Origin: Paulinella micropora
Taxonomy: Eukaryota; Cercozoa; Imbricatea; Euglyphida
Reading direction: 5' to 3'
DNA: 52,775 nt
Assembly: GCA_009731375.1 (NCBI GenBank)
Contig: BJOX01000297.1
Span: 295,401 to 348,175 of the forward strand
Program-made: the position numbers and the translations under genes
In this document: one piece after another, positions 41,447-51,060 of the stretch
Position numbering within the stretch: the stretch's first letter is position 1
Layout: every line of letters starts with the position of its first letter
Notes under the pieces: model-generated
What the model saw: the letters and a program-made list of their open reading frames with translations, nothing else
Told to the model about the DNA's origin: nothing
Databases searched by the model: none

Positions 41447-44400
41447 TTATGAAACACCAAATACTTCTACTCGTAGTTCCGCTAGTTGATTTGACTGGTC
41501 TTCTATAATACTCATAAGAATTTTATTTTCTTTTTCTAAATTATTGACCTGTGTGGATAATTGTTGAACTGCTTTAATTAATGGTGCGATAAACTCTGAA
41601 TAACCTATACCATAACCAACATCACCACTATCAATGCATTTAACATCTTCTGGATTAATACACATACCTTTCAATTCATATTCTTTTCTTTGTAATGGAC
41701 ACGGAACCATAATTTTTTCTTTTGAAAATCCAGCAAAATCTAACAAATCCATTTCCGTTAGGTCCTCTACCTCTTGTGCTATCAAACCCGCTCTCTGTTT
41801 CTTGTTATCGTCAATCATACGATAGCAGACTGGATTTAACTTATTAATAAAATCTAAGCCTAAACACTCTTTTATGTCTTCTTTTTTTCTCCTGTCTGAT
41901 GTTTGAACGGGACCAGTTAATACCCATAACTGACCATCGCTCCCTCTCAAAGACATTAAAGCAGTATTCACATTATTTTCCCATATAAAACCATTTATTG
42001 AAGCACTAGCAACTCTAAATCTTACAGCATGTTATTCCTGCTCCAACACCACCTGCTGGTGCTGGTGCTGATCCACTTAATGATTTAGTTCCACCAGATT
42101 GAGACATATAAATACCCCAGTCTGTATTTGCTGTCTCCCACATAAATATTCCTCTCGCATTTGTTCCGTCTATTCCTCCTTGAATTCCTATCTTTGCTCC
42201 ACTGGTCAATGTTGTGGTCGTTAGCACACCAGTGTATGTTATACCCGCATTTGCTGTTAGTAATCCTGTTGTAGTGAGTGCTCCACCAATGCCAACATAT
42301 CTCCCATTAAAATCGCCACCGATGAGAGGTGGGTCAGCACCTGTAGATTCAATAAAAAGTTTATTACTTAATGTGTTATTAAAACCTGCTTGATAACCAA
42401 GATATACACAATATGAAGCAGTCCCGCTTGAATTGGCTGCGGTATCCATTCATATTGCCGTATTATGACTTCCTGTCGTATTACTACTTAATGCGAAAGC
42501 TCCGATTGCTGTATTACGGTTTCCTGATGTATTATTGACCCCTGCCACTGCTCCTATGAAAGTATTTTCTTCTGCGGTCGTGGAAAGTTTTCCAGCCGTA
42601 TAACCAACAAAATGATTGTAAAACCATGATGTATTAATACCTGTTTGATATCCTATATAAAGATTGGTAGTTGTATCAGTGCTACTAATTCTATTAATTC
42701 TTAATGTTAATGAGTTTAATGTTGCTAATCCTGACGTCGATAATGTAGTCGTAGTTATGCCCGCATTTGCTTTAATTTCATTACTAAATGTCTTCGTCCC
42801 TGCTATGGTCTGGTCTGTTGTTAGTTTCACATTTTGCTCGTCTTTTGTATCTACGTAATTTCTTGTTGCTGCATCTGTTGAAGCGGAAGGGTCTGCCAAG
42901 TTTGTAATTTTTTTGCCGTTCAAACTTAATGTTGTTCCAGATGCTGTCATAATTAAGTATCGCCTGAATATGACTCTACATACAAACCATTTATTTGTAT
43001 CGGATAAAAAGTCGCTGTTGCTGTTTTCTGTGCTACAATCACTCCTATTTGTGCATCAAAGGCTATGCCTATACCATCAAAAGAAGCAGGATTGGATGAA
43101 CCACTTACTTCTAAAACTGATGTAAATTTTTTATTTCCTCCTATTGTTTGGTCTCCTGTTAATTTAACAACGGAACTATCAAGATCAGAAACATCCACAC
43201 TATCAACCAAATTAACATTTGTTATGCTTTGGTTTTTCATATCAATCCCCGCACTCGCATTTATTATACTGCTAAATGTCTTAATTCCTCCTATGGTTAG
43301 GTCTCCTTTTATTTTAACCACAGAATCATCAACTGCAAGAGTAGCGAGATTTATTCCATTATATGTAGAAGCCCCTGAAATAGCATAACCACCCATATTT
43401 AGTCCTCCCGTCATACTGGCAGTGCCGTCTAATCTCAGAAAGGGTGATGACATATTTCTCCATCGTCCTGTGCTATACATAAGCAGTTGATTATCTGATG
43501 GGAAGCCCGTTATTGTCACATCGATATGAGAATCTATACTTCCAGCTGCTGACACTTTATCATTATTATCTTGATGCTCAAATATCCATTCATCAACATC
43601 TTTGGTATTTAGTGAATTTACATTTATAATGTTTTGTCTTTTCATATCAAGACCCGCATTCGCATTTATTACATTGCTGAATGTTTTGGTTCCTCCTATT
43701 GTTTGGTTTCCTGTTAATTTAACCACCGAAGTATCAAGAACGGAAACATCAATGTTGTCAACAAGATTTCATTTGTTATGCTCTGCCCTCCCATATTTAG
43801 CCCTCCTGACATATTAGCGGTGCCGTCAAGTCGCAGAAAAGGAGGAGCTGTATTTCTCCATTGTCCAGTGCTATAAATGAGCAGTTGATTATCTGTGGGG
43901 GTGCCTGTAATTAACACATCGCTGTGTGTATCAATACTACCACTTGCCGATACTTTCGCATTGTTGGCGCTATGTTCCGTTATCCAATTATCGACATTTT
44001 TTGTATTTAATAAATTTACTCCAGTTATGTTTTTATTACCCATGTTTATTGGACCTGTCATCATCCCGCCTACTAATGGAAGATAAAAGGAATCTACATA
44101 TGATTTATTATCAGCATCATTCGCTACGATAGGGTTTGGTATATTTTTAATAGTAGTTTGAAATTCTATTTCCAACACAGGCTCCCAGTATCCTACAACA
44201 GCAACTCCACTATTTGACCCAGTCTCTGTTATAACAAGGCGGTGAATGTTGTAGTACCCTGATGAAACTGCTGTCTACATAAGTTTTAGAACTGCTCCAA
44301 TCGGTAATGGCTGTAGGCTCTGTGTATATTGTCGTCCAATGCACTTCGTCATTGCTTCCTAGTATTTCAAACATTTGAGGTGCCTCAGTCCAGAAAGTTT

Positions 44401-45109
44401 TCTTAGCATAAAGTTTAAACGATGTAAGACGTAGTTTTTTTAGTAGCATGCTTGATTTGTAAATATTCGCCATCTAAGAAACTCGTGCCATCTACATTTA
44501 AAGTTCTGTATGCTATACCAGCTATTGCTTTTTTGTCTCCTGTTTTTTCGTATCTTTCTGGAACATTATAACAAAGCCAAATATCATTTAAAGTCGTTGC
44601 CTTTGTAGAATCAAATGCTTTGAATGCTCTGTAAGAAGCATGTTCGCTTGATCAACCAATAGACCAATCAGTGTTAGTAGTTCCTGTGTATGTGGTATTA
44701 CTCGTCCATGTAGGTATAGTCATAACTTCTTTACCAATCCCCATCGTTATATTGCCTATCATTGTCCCGCCTGATTTCAATAAGTAGTCTGGGTATTCTT
44801 CCATTTGTTGTCTGAGCCGTAAGTTAAATATTGGCCTGCTGATGGTGTAGTTATTGTTGTATCAGTTAGATTTGATAACTTTGTCTCGTGCGGGTTTATT
44901 TTATTTATTCTGTGTTGAGTTGAAGCATGGACATCCACATTATTTGAAACTCGTTGCTCTGTGTAGTAGAGGTTTATAGGGTCAGCATCTTCAGGCACTC
45001 TGTCAGTATTTAAGCCTACTATGTTTGTGTTAGTAAGGTCTAAGTTGGTTATATTTAGACTATCAACTGCCAACTCATTAAGGCCAAGTAATGATTTATA
45101 TTGCGACAT
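41447..45109 (-). pseudogene. Long fibre protein: YadA-like head repeats, discoidin-like domain, S74 chaperone; fragmented
   Basis: One gene of about 1,220 codons, now in seven ORF pieces. ATG at 45109 (MSQYKSLLGLNELAV). Near 44210-44440 a discoidin (F5/8C)-like segment (FEILGSNDEVHWTTIY). From 44100 to 42780 there are several copies of a KLTGxQTIGGTKTFSN unit alternating with DNQLLIYSTGQWRN. At 42700-42330 come YadA-head-type repeats (IGYQTG, NRNTAIGAFAL, LGYQAGFNNT). The C-terminus (41950-41447) is an S74 intramolecular chaperone with TSDRRKKEDI (Ser/Lys dyad), GLIAQEVEDL and a terminal coiled coil. S74 chaperones trimerise viral fibres and then cleave themselves off. Breaks include an in-frame TGA at about 42450 and indels near 44780, 44480, 44190, 43720, 42950 and 42000. 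Role: host attachment. Confidence 0.8.
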
Positions 45110-45120
45110 CTTATATATAC

Positions 45121-45180
45121 AAAGATTTTGAAAAAATCTTTGAGCGAAATCTTTTTTGTGAAACTTTTCTAAAAAGTTTC
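45121..45180. promoter_or_regulatory. Class-2 double hairpin in a divergent promoter region
   Basis: AAAGATTTT...AAAATCTTT (45121-45141) followed by GAAACTTTTCTAAAAAGTTTC-type palindrome (about 45160-45180), between the divergent starts at 45109 and 45230. Nearly the same pair occurs at 46132-46190. Confidence 0.6.
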
Positions 45181-45229
45181 AATTATTCATTTATTTAAAA
45201 AATACTAAAATATAATAATCTTAGTATAA

Positions 45230-45751
45230 ATGCCGTCTCCCGAAGCAAGGCGTAAGAACTGGGGTAAGGCTGTGGAAAGTATTAAGAGCAAAAAGCAACA
45301 CAAGGTTGAAATAGCGAAAGAGAAATTAGCAAAATGTAGAAATGCTTATGTAGGTGATGATGAAGAGATGGAGGAAAAGATAAACCGCATGGCCGAAATG
45401 GGTGTTGCTAATGATATCATTAATGGAAAAGACCAAGATGATACGCCCGAAGAAAGCAGTGAGAGCGATGAAGAATGTGATTTTACAGACATTATCGCAG
45501 AAAAGATGGCTAAAATGAAAATAAGAAGAAAGAAAGCGGAAGCAAAGAAGAAAGTAAGTAAAAAGCCTGTGCCTGAGCCTGAACCTGATGAGAGCGAAAG
45601 CGAAAGTGAAGAAAGTGAGGAGGAAGAGCCGAAGCCTAAATCTAAAAAAGGAAATAATAAGAAGTCAAACATATCAGTTAATGTCTATAATCAATCAGAG
45701 AAGCCAAGCAAAAAAGAAAAAAATAATGATGCTGTCTCAAGGATGTTTTGA
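45230..45751 (+). CDS. Highly charged acidic/basic protein (173 aa)
   Basis: Intact, ATG at 45230. N-terminal basic helix (EARRKNWGKAVESIKSKKQ), acidic middle (ESSESDEECDF), basic patch (KIRRKKAEAKKK), acidic Pro/Glu/Ser tract (PEPEPDESESESEESEEEE), basic Lys end. Mostly disordered. Similar charged proteins occur in PLVs, but I assign no function; DNA or capsid scaffolding roles are possible. Confidence 0.5.
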   Translation: MPSPEARRKNWGKAVESIKSKKQHKVEIAKEKLAKCRNAYVGDDEEMEEKINRMAEMGVANDIINGKDQDDTPEESSESDEECDFTDIIAEKMAKMKIRRKKAEAKKKVSKKPVPEPEPDESESESEESEEEEPKPKSKKGNNKKSNISVNVYNQSEKPSKKEKNNDAVSRMF

Positions 45752-45757
45752 AAGTTT

Positions 45758-45870
45758 TAGATATTTGAGAATTGCGCTTCGTGCTACGCACTCTCGCTTA
45801 TTCTCAAACATCGTCTGCAGTTAAAGTATAATCGATGTTTGAAAACGACGAAGTAGTCTTTCAAATATCT
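45758..45870. promoter_or_regulatory. Intergenic hairpin module E
   Basis: Near-duplicate of module D: GATATTTGAGAATTGCGC, CTTCGTGCTACGCACTCTCGC, TTATTCTCAAACATCG, TCGATGTTTG, CAAATATC. It lies between the 3' end of the charged protein gene and the 3' end of the small gene at 45937. Confidence 0.7.
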
Positions 45871-45936
45871 TCACCAAAGGAAATGATAAGAATAATAATT
45901 ACTATATTCTGGATTATTATAAGTTAATTCTCCTTT

Positions 45937-46128
45937 TCAATTTCGTATTGCTTTTGCTCTTGCTCTATAGTTTTTTCTCCTTTCTTCGTCTAAATGGTCT
46001 AAATGTGAATATAGTCCTATGCGGTCTCTATAGTGCTGATATTTTAAGTGTCCAAAATGAATTGTCTTACCTTTTGGAGTAATGACTTTGTATTTTTTGT
46101 TTTTTACATTGGACTTCGAAAATCTCAT
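45937..46128 (-). CDS. Small conserved basic protein (63 aa), KTIHFGH family
   Basis: Intact, ATG at 46128. The text KGKTIHFGHLKYQHYRDR and HLDHLDEERRKNYRARAKA is a pattern I know from short proteins of polinton-like and giant viruses (DUF5754-like): a short beta hairpin, then His/Arg-rich helices ending in RRxxYxxR. The function of the family is unknown to me; the basic charge suggests nucleic-acid binding. It is divergent from the integrase, sharing the class-2 hairpin at 46132-46151. Confidence 0.6.
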   Translation of the reverse strand: MRFSKSNVKNKKYKVITPKGKTIHFGHLKYQHYRDRIGLYSHLDHLDEERRKNYRARAKAIRN

Positions 46129-46131
46129 GCT

Positions 46132-46190
46132 AAGATTTTGAAAAAATCTTTGAGCAAAAAGGTTTTTGTGAAACTTTTTCTAAAAGTTTT
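46132..46190. promoter_or_regulatory. Class-2 double hairpin between the small gene and the integrase
   Basis: AAGATTTTGAAAAAATCTT followed by GAAACTTTTTCTAAAAGTTTT, 4 bases from one start codon and under 10 bases from the integrase ATG at 46198. Confidence 0.6.
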
Positions 46191-46197
46191 ATATAAT

Positions 46198-47184
46198 ATG
46201 AAACATAAACATACTCAGCAACAAGAAACTCCTGAGCAGACTGAGCGGAAAGAAAAACTTGAAAAAGCAATGGAAATACACAAGCAATCAAAGCCCGCTA
46301 AGATATGGAACACAATGACAGCACCCGAGGCTAAACCACTAAGCCAAGTATTTATTGACTTAATGGATATGTCAAAGGTTGCGACAAAGAAAGGTAATGC
46401 TAACTATAATTTCGGACTAGTAGCAATTGATGTCTATAGCCGTCGTGGGTGGATTGAGCTAATTAAAAATAAAACTACAGGTTATGTTTTGGAAGGATTA
46501 AAAAAAATATTTACTAAAAAAGTTCCTGAAAGAATTACTTCAGATAATGGCGGTGAGTTTAAGGGTCAAGTGGCTGAATATTTTAGAAAAAACAATATTG
46601 AGCACAGACCTGTTCAAGTAGGCGATCACAGAACAATGTGGATAATAGATATATTTATTAGAACAATACTGAATGAATTAAATTTAATATGGGAGTTTAA
46701 TAAAAATTTTCAATGGGTGCCGATTATTCATGACGTTGTTGATGCTTATAATAAAACATATCATACAACAATTAAAGCCGTACCTATTAATGTTTATGAA
46801 GGGACTGAAAAAAACACCCAGGAAATATACAGAAATCCTTTAATTAATGAATTCCCTAAGGGAACAAGAGTGAGAAAGGAATTAGAAAGAACAATTTTTT
46901 CTAAAGGTGATAAACAATTCAGTAAAACCATATTTAAGGTTAAAGGCCGTAAGGGCTTCAAAGTTATCCTAGCTGAAGAGGATTTAGTAAGGCCGAGTGA
47001 ATTATTAAAGACCCATGTTGATGAGCAACCGGAAGAAACAGAACCGGCAGAGCAGTTAGCTGATAAAATTAAACAAATTACTAAAGAGAAAAATATTAAT
47101 TTATTAAAATCATTAGATGTAAAACCGGAAAACATACGAAGCAGTGCTAGAATTAAAAAGAAAGTTGAAAAATTAGACCTTTAA
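46198..47184 (+). CDS. INT: Retroviral-type (rve) integrase, 328 aa
   Basis: Intact from the ATG at 46198, chosen because upstream in-frame codons lie inside the palindromic promoter region. The RNase-H-like catalytic core begins near residue 55 with FIDLMDMSK (first Asp), continues with TSDNGGEFKG (second Asp, near 46540), and at the third acidic position reads MWIIDIFIRTI, with Asp where retroviral enzymes have Glu. I believe Asp also occurs in other polinton integrases, but cannot check. An SH3-like C-terminal domain follows (FPKGTRVR ... FSKTIFKVKGRKGFKVI). It inserts the element and explains the 6-bp target duplication. One of the few unbroken long genes in the element. Confidence 0.88.
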   Translation: MKHKHTQQQETPEQTERKEKLEKAMEIHKQSKPAKIWNTMTAPEAKPLSQVFIDLMDMSKVATKKGNANYNFGLVAIDVYSRRGWIELIKNKTTGYVLEGLKKIFTKKVPERITSDNGGEFKGQVAEYFRKNNIEHRPVQVGDHRTMWIIDIFIRTILNELNLIWEFNKNFQWVPIIHDVVDAYNKTYHTTIKAVPINVYEGTEKNTQEIYRNPLINEFPKGTRVRKELERTIFSKGDKQFSKTIFKVKGRKGFKVILAEEDLVRPSELLKTHVDEQPEETEPAEQLADKIKQITKEKNINLLKSLDVKPENIRSSARIKKKVEKLDL

Positions 47185-47196
47185 TAAAATATTAGT

Positions 47197-48071
47197 TCAC
47201 AGCACATTAACTAAAGATGCCATATTTGGCATACCATTTACTTGTAGATCCATATTTTGAGAACATAACACTAGTTTAGGTCTACAGGTAAATGCTAGTT
47301 TAATTATGCGACCTGATATGCCTTGTAAATAGTTCTGACAGGCTTGCCGAAATGGGAAACTATTTCCGCGACGTTGGGCCAAGACCTAACCATGATGAAT
47401 CTGGACACCATTGCCCATCAAAACAACCACATAGTTAGAAATTTCGGCGGGGGGAGAGCGAAACCCCCACACGATAACTGGAATAGAATTGGGCTTTGAT
47501 GTAAAAGACCACTTTGCTTCCCCAGCCTCCTTGTTTATAACGACCTGTACCTCATCAATTCTAATAACCACATTACGACTACCCTCCGGTCTACCAGTTT
47601 TTTTCGCTCCCTTTTTTCTACTACCCCTAGGCCTATTCCAATCAGGTTGCTCAAGGGAGACATTATTGACACCATCAGTAATTTCCTAATTTGACAGACA
47701 ATGAAAACAAAGAACAGAAGAAAAATGATTACCGCTACTGCTTGGTCTGGAGCCTTTTTCTCGTCAGTTTGCTACACATACACATACACATAAAACAAAA
47801 AGCATAAATGAAATTACCTCATTTTCAGGCTCTTTCCGCTCTGGGACTTCGCGTTGCTCCTCTTCATGCTCGTTGTCAGATACCCTACAAACAGCACACA
47901 AGGGTTCAGCTTTTTTTTCTTGACCACTTTGGGATTTCTGAGAAAGTCACTGAATGACGAAAAAAGCACGAGGAAAAAAACCTTTTGCTCAATTGTAAGA
48001 ATTTCTGGGTTTCGGCTGCCAATTTGAAATGCCAATAAAAAGGAAAAGCGAAATTTTTTTACACCGCACAC
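47197..48071 (-). pseudogene. Intron-containing unknown gene inside the element, premature TAG
   Basis: Minus-strand pieces join through GT-AG borders: GCTGTTTGTAG|GGTATC acceptor near 47883, exon with NEHEEEQREVPERKEPENE, intron GTAATTTC...GTGTATGTGTAG (about 47772-47819), a short exon TDEKKAPDQA, intron ending CTGTCAAATTAG (near 47690), then an exon with RKKGAKKTGRPEGSRN (AT-hook-like) and VVIRIDEVQVVINKEAG. A TAG near 47386 interrupts the frame, which then continues to 47197 (RGNSFPFRQACQNY). Polinton genes are usually intronless, so this looks like a captured host gene, or a nested insertion. Family unknown. Splice sites are inferred by eye. Confidence 0.45.
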
Positions 48072-48167
48072 CTAGAGGCTCAGGTCAATTACACACCTTC
48101 TAAGTTCTGGAGTTGGACAACTTTTTGCTTTTCTGAGTAGTCTTAACCAAACAAAGTGCGAACGACA

Positions 48168-48640
48168 ATGAGTGAAAACGAAGATAGTGATGTAGAGTAT
48201 GTTGAAAGAGAAACCACCAATAAGTGGTTAGAGAAATTAAGAGATAAAACATACACACAGATAATGAAATATAAGACTAATAGCGAAGTAAGACTTGACA
48301 TTATACAGAGTAGAAAGGAGCAAAAACGACAAGAATTATTGGAATTGGAGAAACAAGAAAAAGCAGAACAAAATAATTTTTCGCTATTGAAGAATTGCTA
48401 AATCAGAAAAAAGAAGAAGCAGAACGAAAAGAAAAAATAGATTTGGTAAAGAGAGAAGAAAAGAGAAAAGAACTGAACAAGAAAAAACAATTACGATTAT
48501 TTGAGAATTGGCTAAGTGCTGAAAATCAACCAATGGGAGTTGATGATGAGATTAGAGCAAGAAAGATGATGGAAGGAGGAAAAACAACATATAATGTAAT
48601 TGAAGAATATGATAGATACAAAAGACAGAGAATTAATTGA
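48168..48640 (+). pseudogene. Coiled-coil protein, one frameshift (~157 aa)
   Basis: ATG at 48168 (SENEDSDVEYVERETTNKW). The first frame ends near 48401; the overlapping frame continues to 48640. Together they give an uninterrupted Lys/Glu-rich coiled coil (RKEQKRQELLELEKQEK then KKEEAERKEKIDLV) and a C-terminal globular end (LFENWLSAENQPMGVD, NVIEEYDRYKRQR). Last gene before the right terminal repeat. Unknown function. Confidence 0.5.
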
Positions 48641-48825
48641 AATAGTAGTTTTCACTACTAACTCCTTTGACACATAGGAGTATAAACTAGTGTGTATCCA
48701 ATTCAAAAAAAAAATTGGGCGAAACCCTCCTCATTTCAAAGAAATTTTATCTATCATACTTGTTTGTGTGGTAGGTGGTTGAACCGGAGTTGCTTCTAAA
48801 GAGGAAAACAAAAAAAGGTAAATTT

Positions 48826-48979
48826 AATAATAATTATTTACAGATACCCTTTTTTCTTTCTTTTGTCTGTCTGTATTAGTTATAAACATGTAGACGAAAT
48901 AATAAATAACGGCTCTTAGTGTGGTTTCTCTAGAGAAACTGCACTGAAGATCCGTGCCGAAGTGCGACCCTATACTACT
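48826..48979 (-). repeat. Right terminal inverted repeat
   Basis: Reverse complement of 28060-28213, ends ...CCCTATACTACT. Contains the palindrome GTTTCTCTAGAGAAAC (48924-48939). Confidence 0.9.
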
Positions 48980-48985
48980 GAGATG
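48980..48985. repeat. Target-site duplication, right copy
   Basis: GAGATG, identical to 28054-28059. Confidence 0.85.
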
Positions 48986-49278
48986 CAGATGTACATTGTC
49001 AGAACCGGCTTGTCGGGAATAACGAATGATTGACGAAGCACCAGCGTGGCTTGTTCACGTGGCAGCGAGTCCAACAGCGTGGGCACCTTGCTGTGGTGCA
49101 TAGTGATGATACGATCGGTCCACTCCCACATCTTAGTGCCTTTCTTGACGAGTTGCTTCGCAAACACACCCTTTTGGCCCGCGCCATACTCAGGCGCGTC
49201 ACGTGTTTCTACTGGCACCAACCAAGCGGGCTCTGTAGTTGGGTGCTTTGCTTCCCAGGCATCAATTTCGTGTCGCAT
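48986..49278 (-). CDS. 5' part of a SET-domain-like host gene, interrupted by the element
   Basis: Minus-strand text from an ATG at 49278 (or from an acceptor AATCAG just before it): RHEIDAWEAKHP, then APEYGAGQKGVFAKQLVKKG and TKMWEWTDR. The GxGxFA...xxKGxxxW pattern is the N-terminal SET motif of lysine methyltransferase-type proteins. Later SET motifs (NHSC, GY-type) are not visible before the insertion site at 48985 or in the first few hundred bases of the left flank. A possible donor GTACAT at 48994 would place the insertion in an intron. Partial. Confidence 0.5.
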
Positions 49279-49281
49279 CCT

Positions 49282-49411
49282 GATTGTCATTATTATCATT
49301 ATTATCATTATCATTATCATTATTATCATTATTATCATTATTATCATTATTATTATTATTATTGTTCTTGTTGTTGTTGTTATTAAGATTATTATGATTA
49401 TTATTATTATG

Positions 49412-49501
<90 letters not shown>

Positions 49502-49633
49502 GTATAAAGCTCCTAGAGTAATGTTCTATGCCGTCACTTCCTTTATTCCACCGATTGGTGTGGAGACTTTCCTTATGGAATGGAGGACTGGATGCACATG
49601 GCCTTTTTGCTCAGAAATTGGCAGGACATACAC

Positions 49634-49721
<88 letters not shown>
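49282..49721. repeat. (ATT)n tracts flanking a short unique segment
   Basis: ATT/ATC trinucleotide repeats at 49282-49500 and 49633-49720. The unique 49501-49632 segment has a short ORF but no recognisable protein. Confidence 0.85.
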
Positions 49722-49816
49722 GGACACCGTGATAGCCCAGTGGTCAAGTTCTACCATCTGGGCCCTGTCGCCAGTTCGATTCCCGTCGGTGCCACCAGTA
49801 TTTTCATTGAACATAC
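49722..49816 (+). repeat. tRNA-derived SINE head (box A and box B)
   Basis: TAGCCCAGTGGTCAAG (box A-like, D-arm) and GTTCGATTCC (box B-like, T-arm) about 35 bases apart, ending CGGTGCCACCA. The acceptor-like ends GGACACCG and CGGTGCC pair imperfectly, so this is more likely a tRNA-derived SINE promoter than a functional tRNA. It continues into ACCAGTATTTTCATTGAAC, which recurs at 51328, and then an N gap. Confidence 0.6.
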
Positions 49817-50317
49817 NNNNNNNNNNNNNNNNNNNNNNNNNNNNNNNNNNNNNNNNNNNNNNNNNNNNNNNNNNNNNNNNNNNNNNNNNNNNNNNNNNNN
49901 NNNNNNNNNNNNNNNNNNNNNNNNNNNNNNNNNNNNNNNNNNNNNNNNNNNNNNNNNNNNNNNNNNNNNNNNNNNNNNNNNNNNNNNNNNNNNNNNNNNN
50001 NNNNNNNNNNNNNNNNNNNNNNNNNNNNNNNNNNNNNNNNNNNNNNNNNNNNNNNNNNNNNNNNNNNNNNNNNNNNNNNNNNNNNNNNNNNNNNNNNNNN
50101 NNNNNNNNNNNNNNNNNNNNNNNNNNNNNNNNNNNNNNNNNNNNNNNNNNNNNNNNNNNNNNNNNNNNNNNNNNNNNNNNNNNNNNNNNNNNNNNNNNNN
50201 NNNNNNNNNNNNNNNNNNNNNNNNNNNNNNNNNNNNNNNNNNNNNNNNNNNNNNNNNNNNNNNNNNNNNNNNNNNNNNNNNNNNNNNNNNNNNNNNNNNN
50301 NNNNNNNNNNNNNNNNN
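49817..50317. other. Assembly gap
   Basis: 501 Ns inside the SINE-like repeat cluster. Further gaps occur at 51223-51327 and 52049-52171. Confidence 0.95.
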
Positions 50318-50609
50318 TTGATAGCCCAGGACCCAGCAGACACCAGATTGTTATGGGTGGGGTTTCGAGGCAGCTCTAGCAACCGCGCTTGGTGTATGCA
50401 CTTGCACATTCGGTGACGTCTTGCAAGAGGTTGCTGGGACTGCGGAATAACCTCGGCTTAGTGCAGTCTTGCCCTCAGGAGCTCCATCGGTGGCCCCGAT
50501 CATCAGGCGAGAGAGACCGGGGGGGGTGGAGGACCTCGAACAAGGGTATTGGATGCTTATGTCCGTTGAGGATATGCCATTAGCTGCATCAGTATGCCTC
50601 AGATATAGT
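50318..50609 (+). repeat. SINE-like repeat body, copy 1
   Basis: A ~150-base stretch (50453-50609) beginning ATAACCTCGGCTTAGTGCAG and ending in TATGCCTCAGATATAGTAAA, followed by (ATT)n, recurs at 51061-51222. Its last ~45 bases recur inverted at 52004-52048. Non-coding. Confidence 0.65.

Positions 50610-51060
<451 letters not shown>

Larger units (their letters stand above)
28060..48979. mobile_element. Integrated Maverick/Polinton-like virus (PLV), 20.9 kb
   Basis: Bounded by ~154-bp terminal inverted repeats and a 6-bp duplication of GAGATG, the footprint expected from a polinton rve integrase. It contains family B DNA polymerase, major and minor capsid proteins, adenain-like protease, A32-like packaging ATPase, integrase and a fibre gene, which is the complete core of a virus-like polinton. 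Genes from 28.2 to 33.4 kb run on the plus strand, those from 33.4 to 45.1 kb on the minus strand, and the right end is mixed. GC is low compared with the 5' host block. Most long genes carry frameshifts or stops, so this copy is probably not able to produce particles unless the breaks are sequencing errors. The intact termini and duplication argue for fairly recent insertion. Confidence 0.92.

Noticed and set aside
49728-49800. Functional tRNA gene
   Set aside because: Box A and B are present but the acceptor stem has an extra base and the anticodon arm does not fold convincingly; a SINE head fits better.
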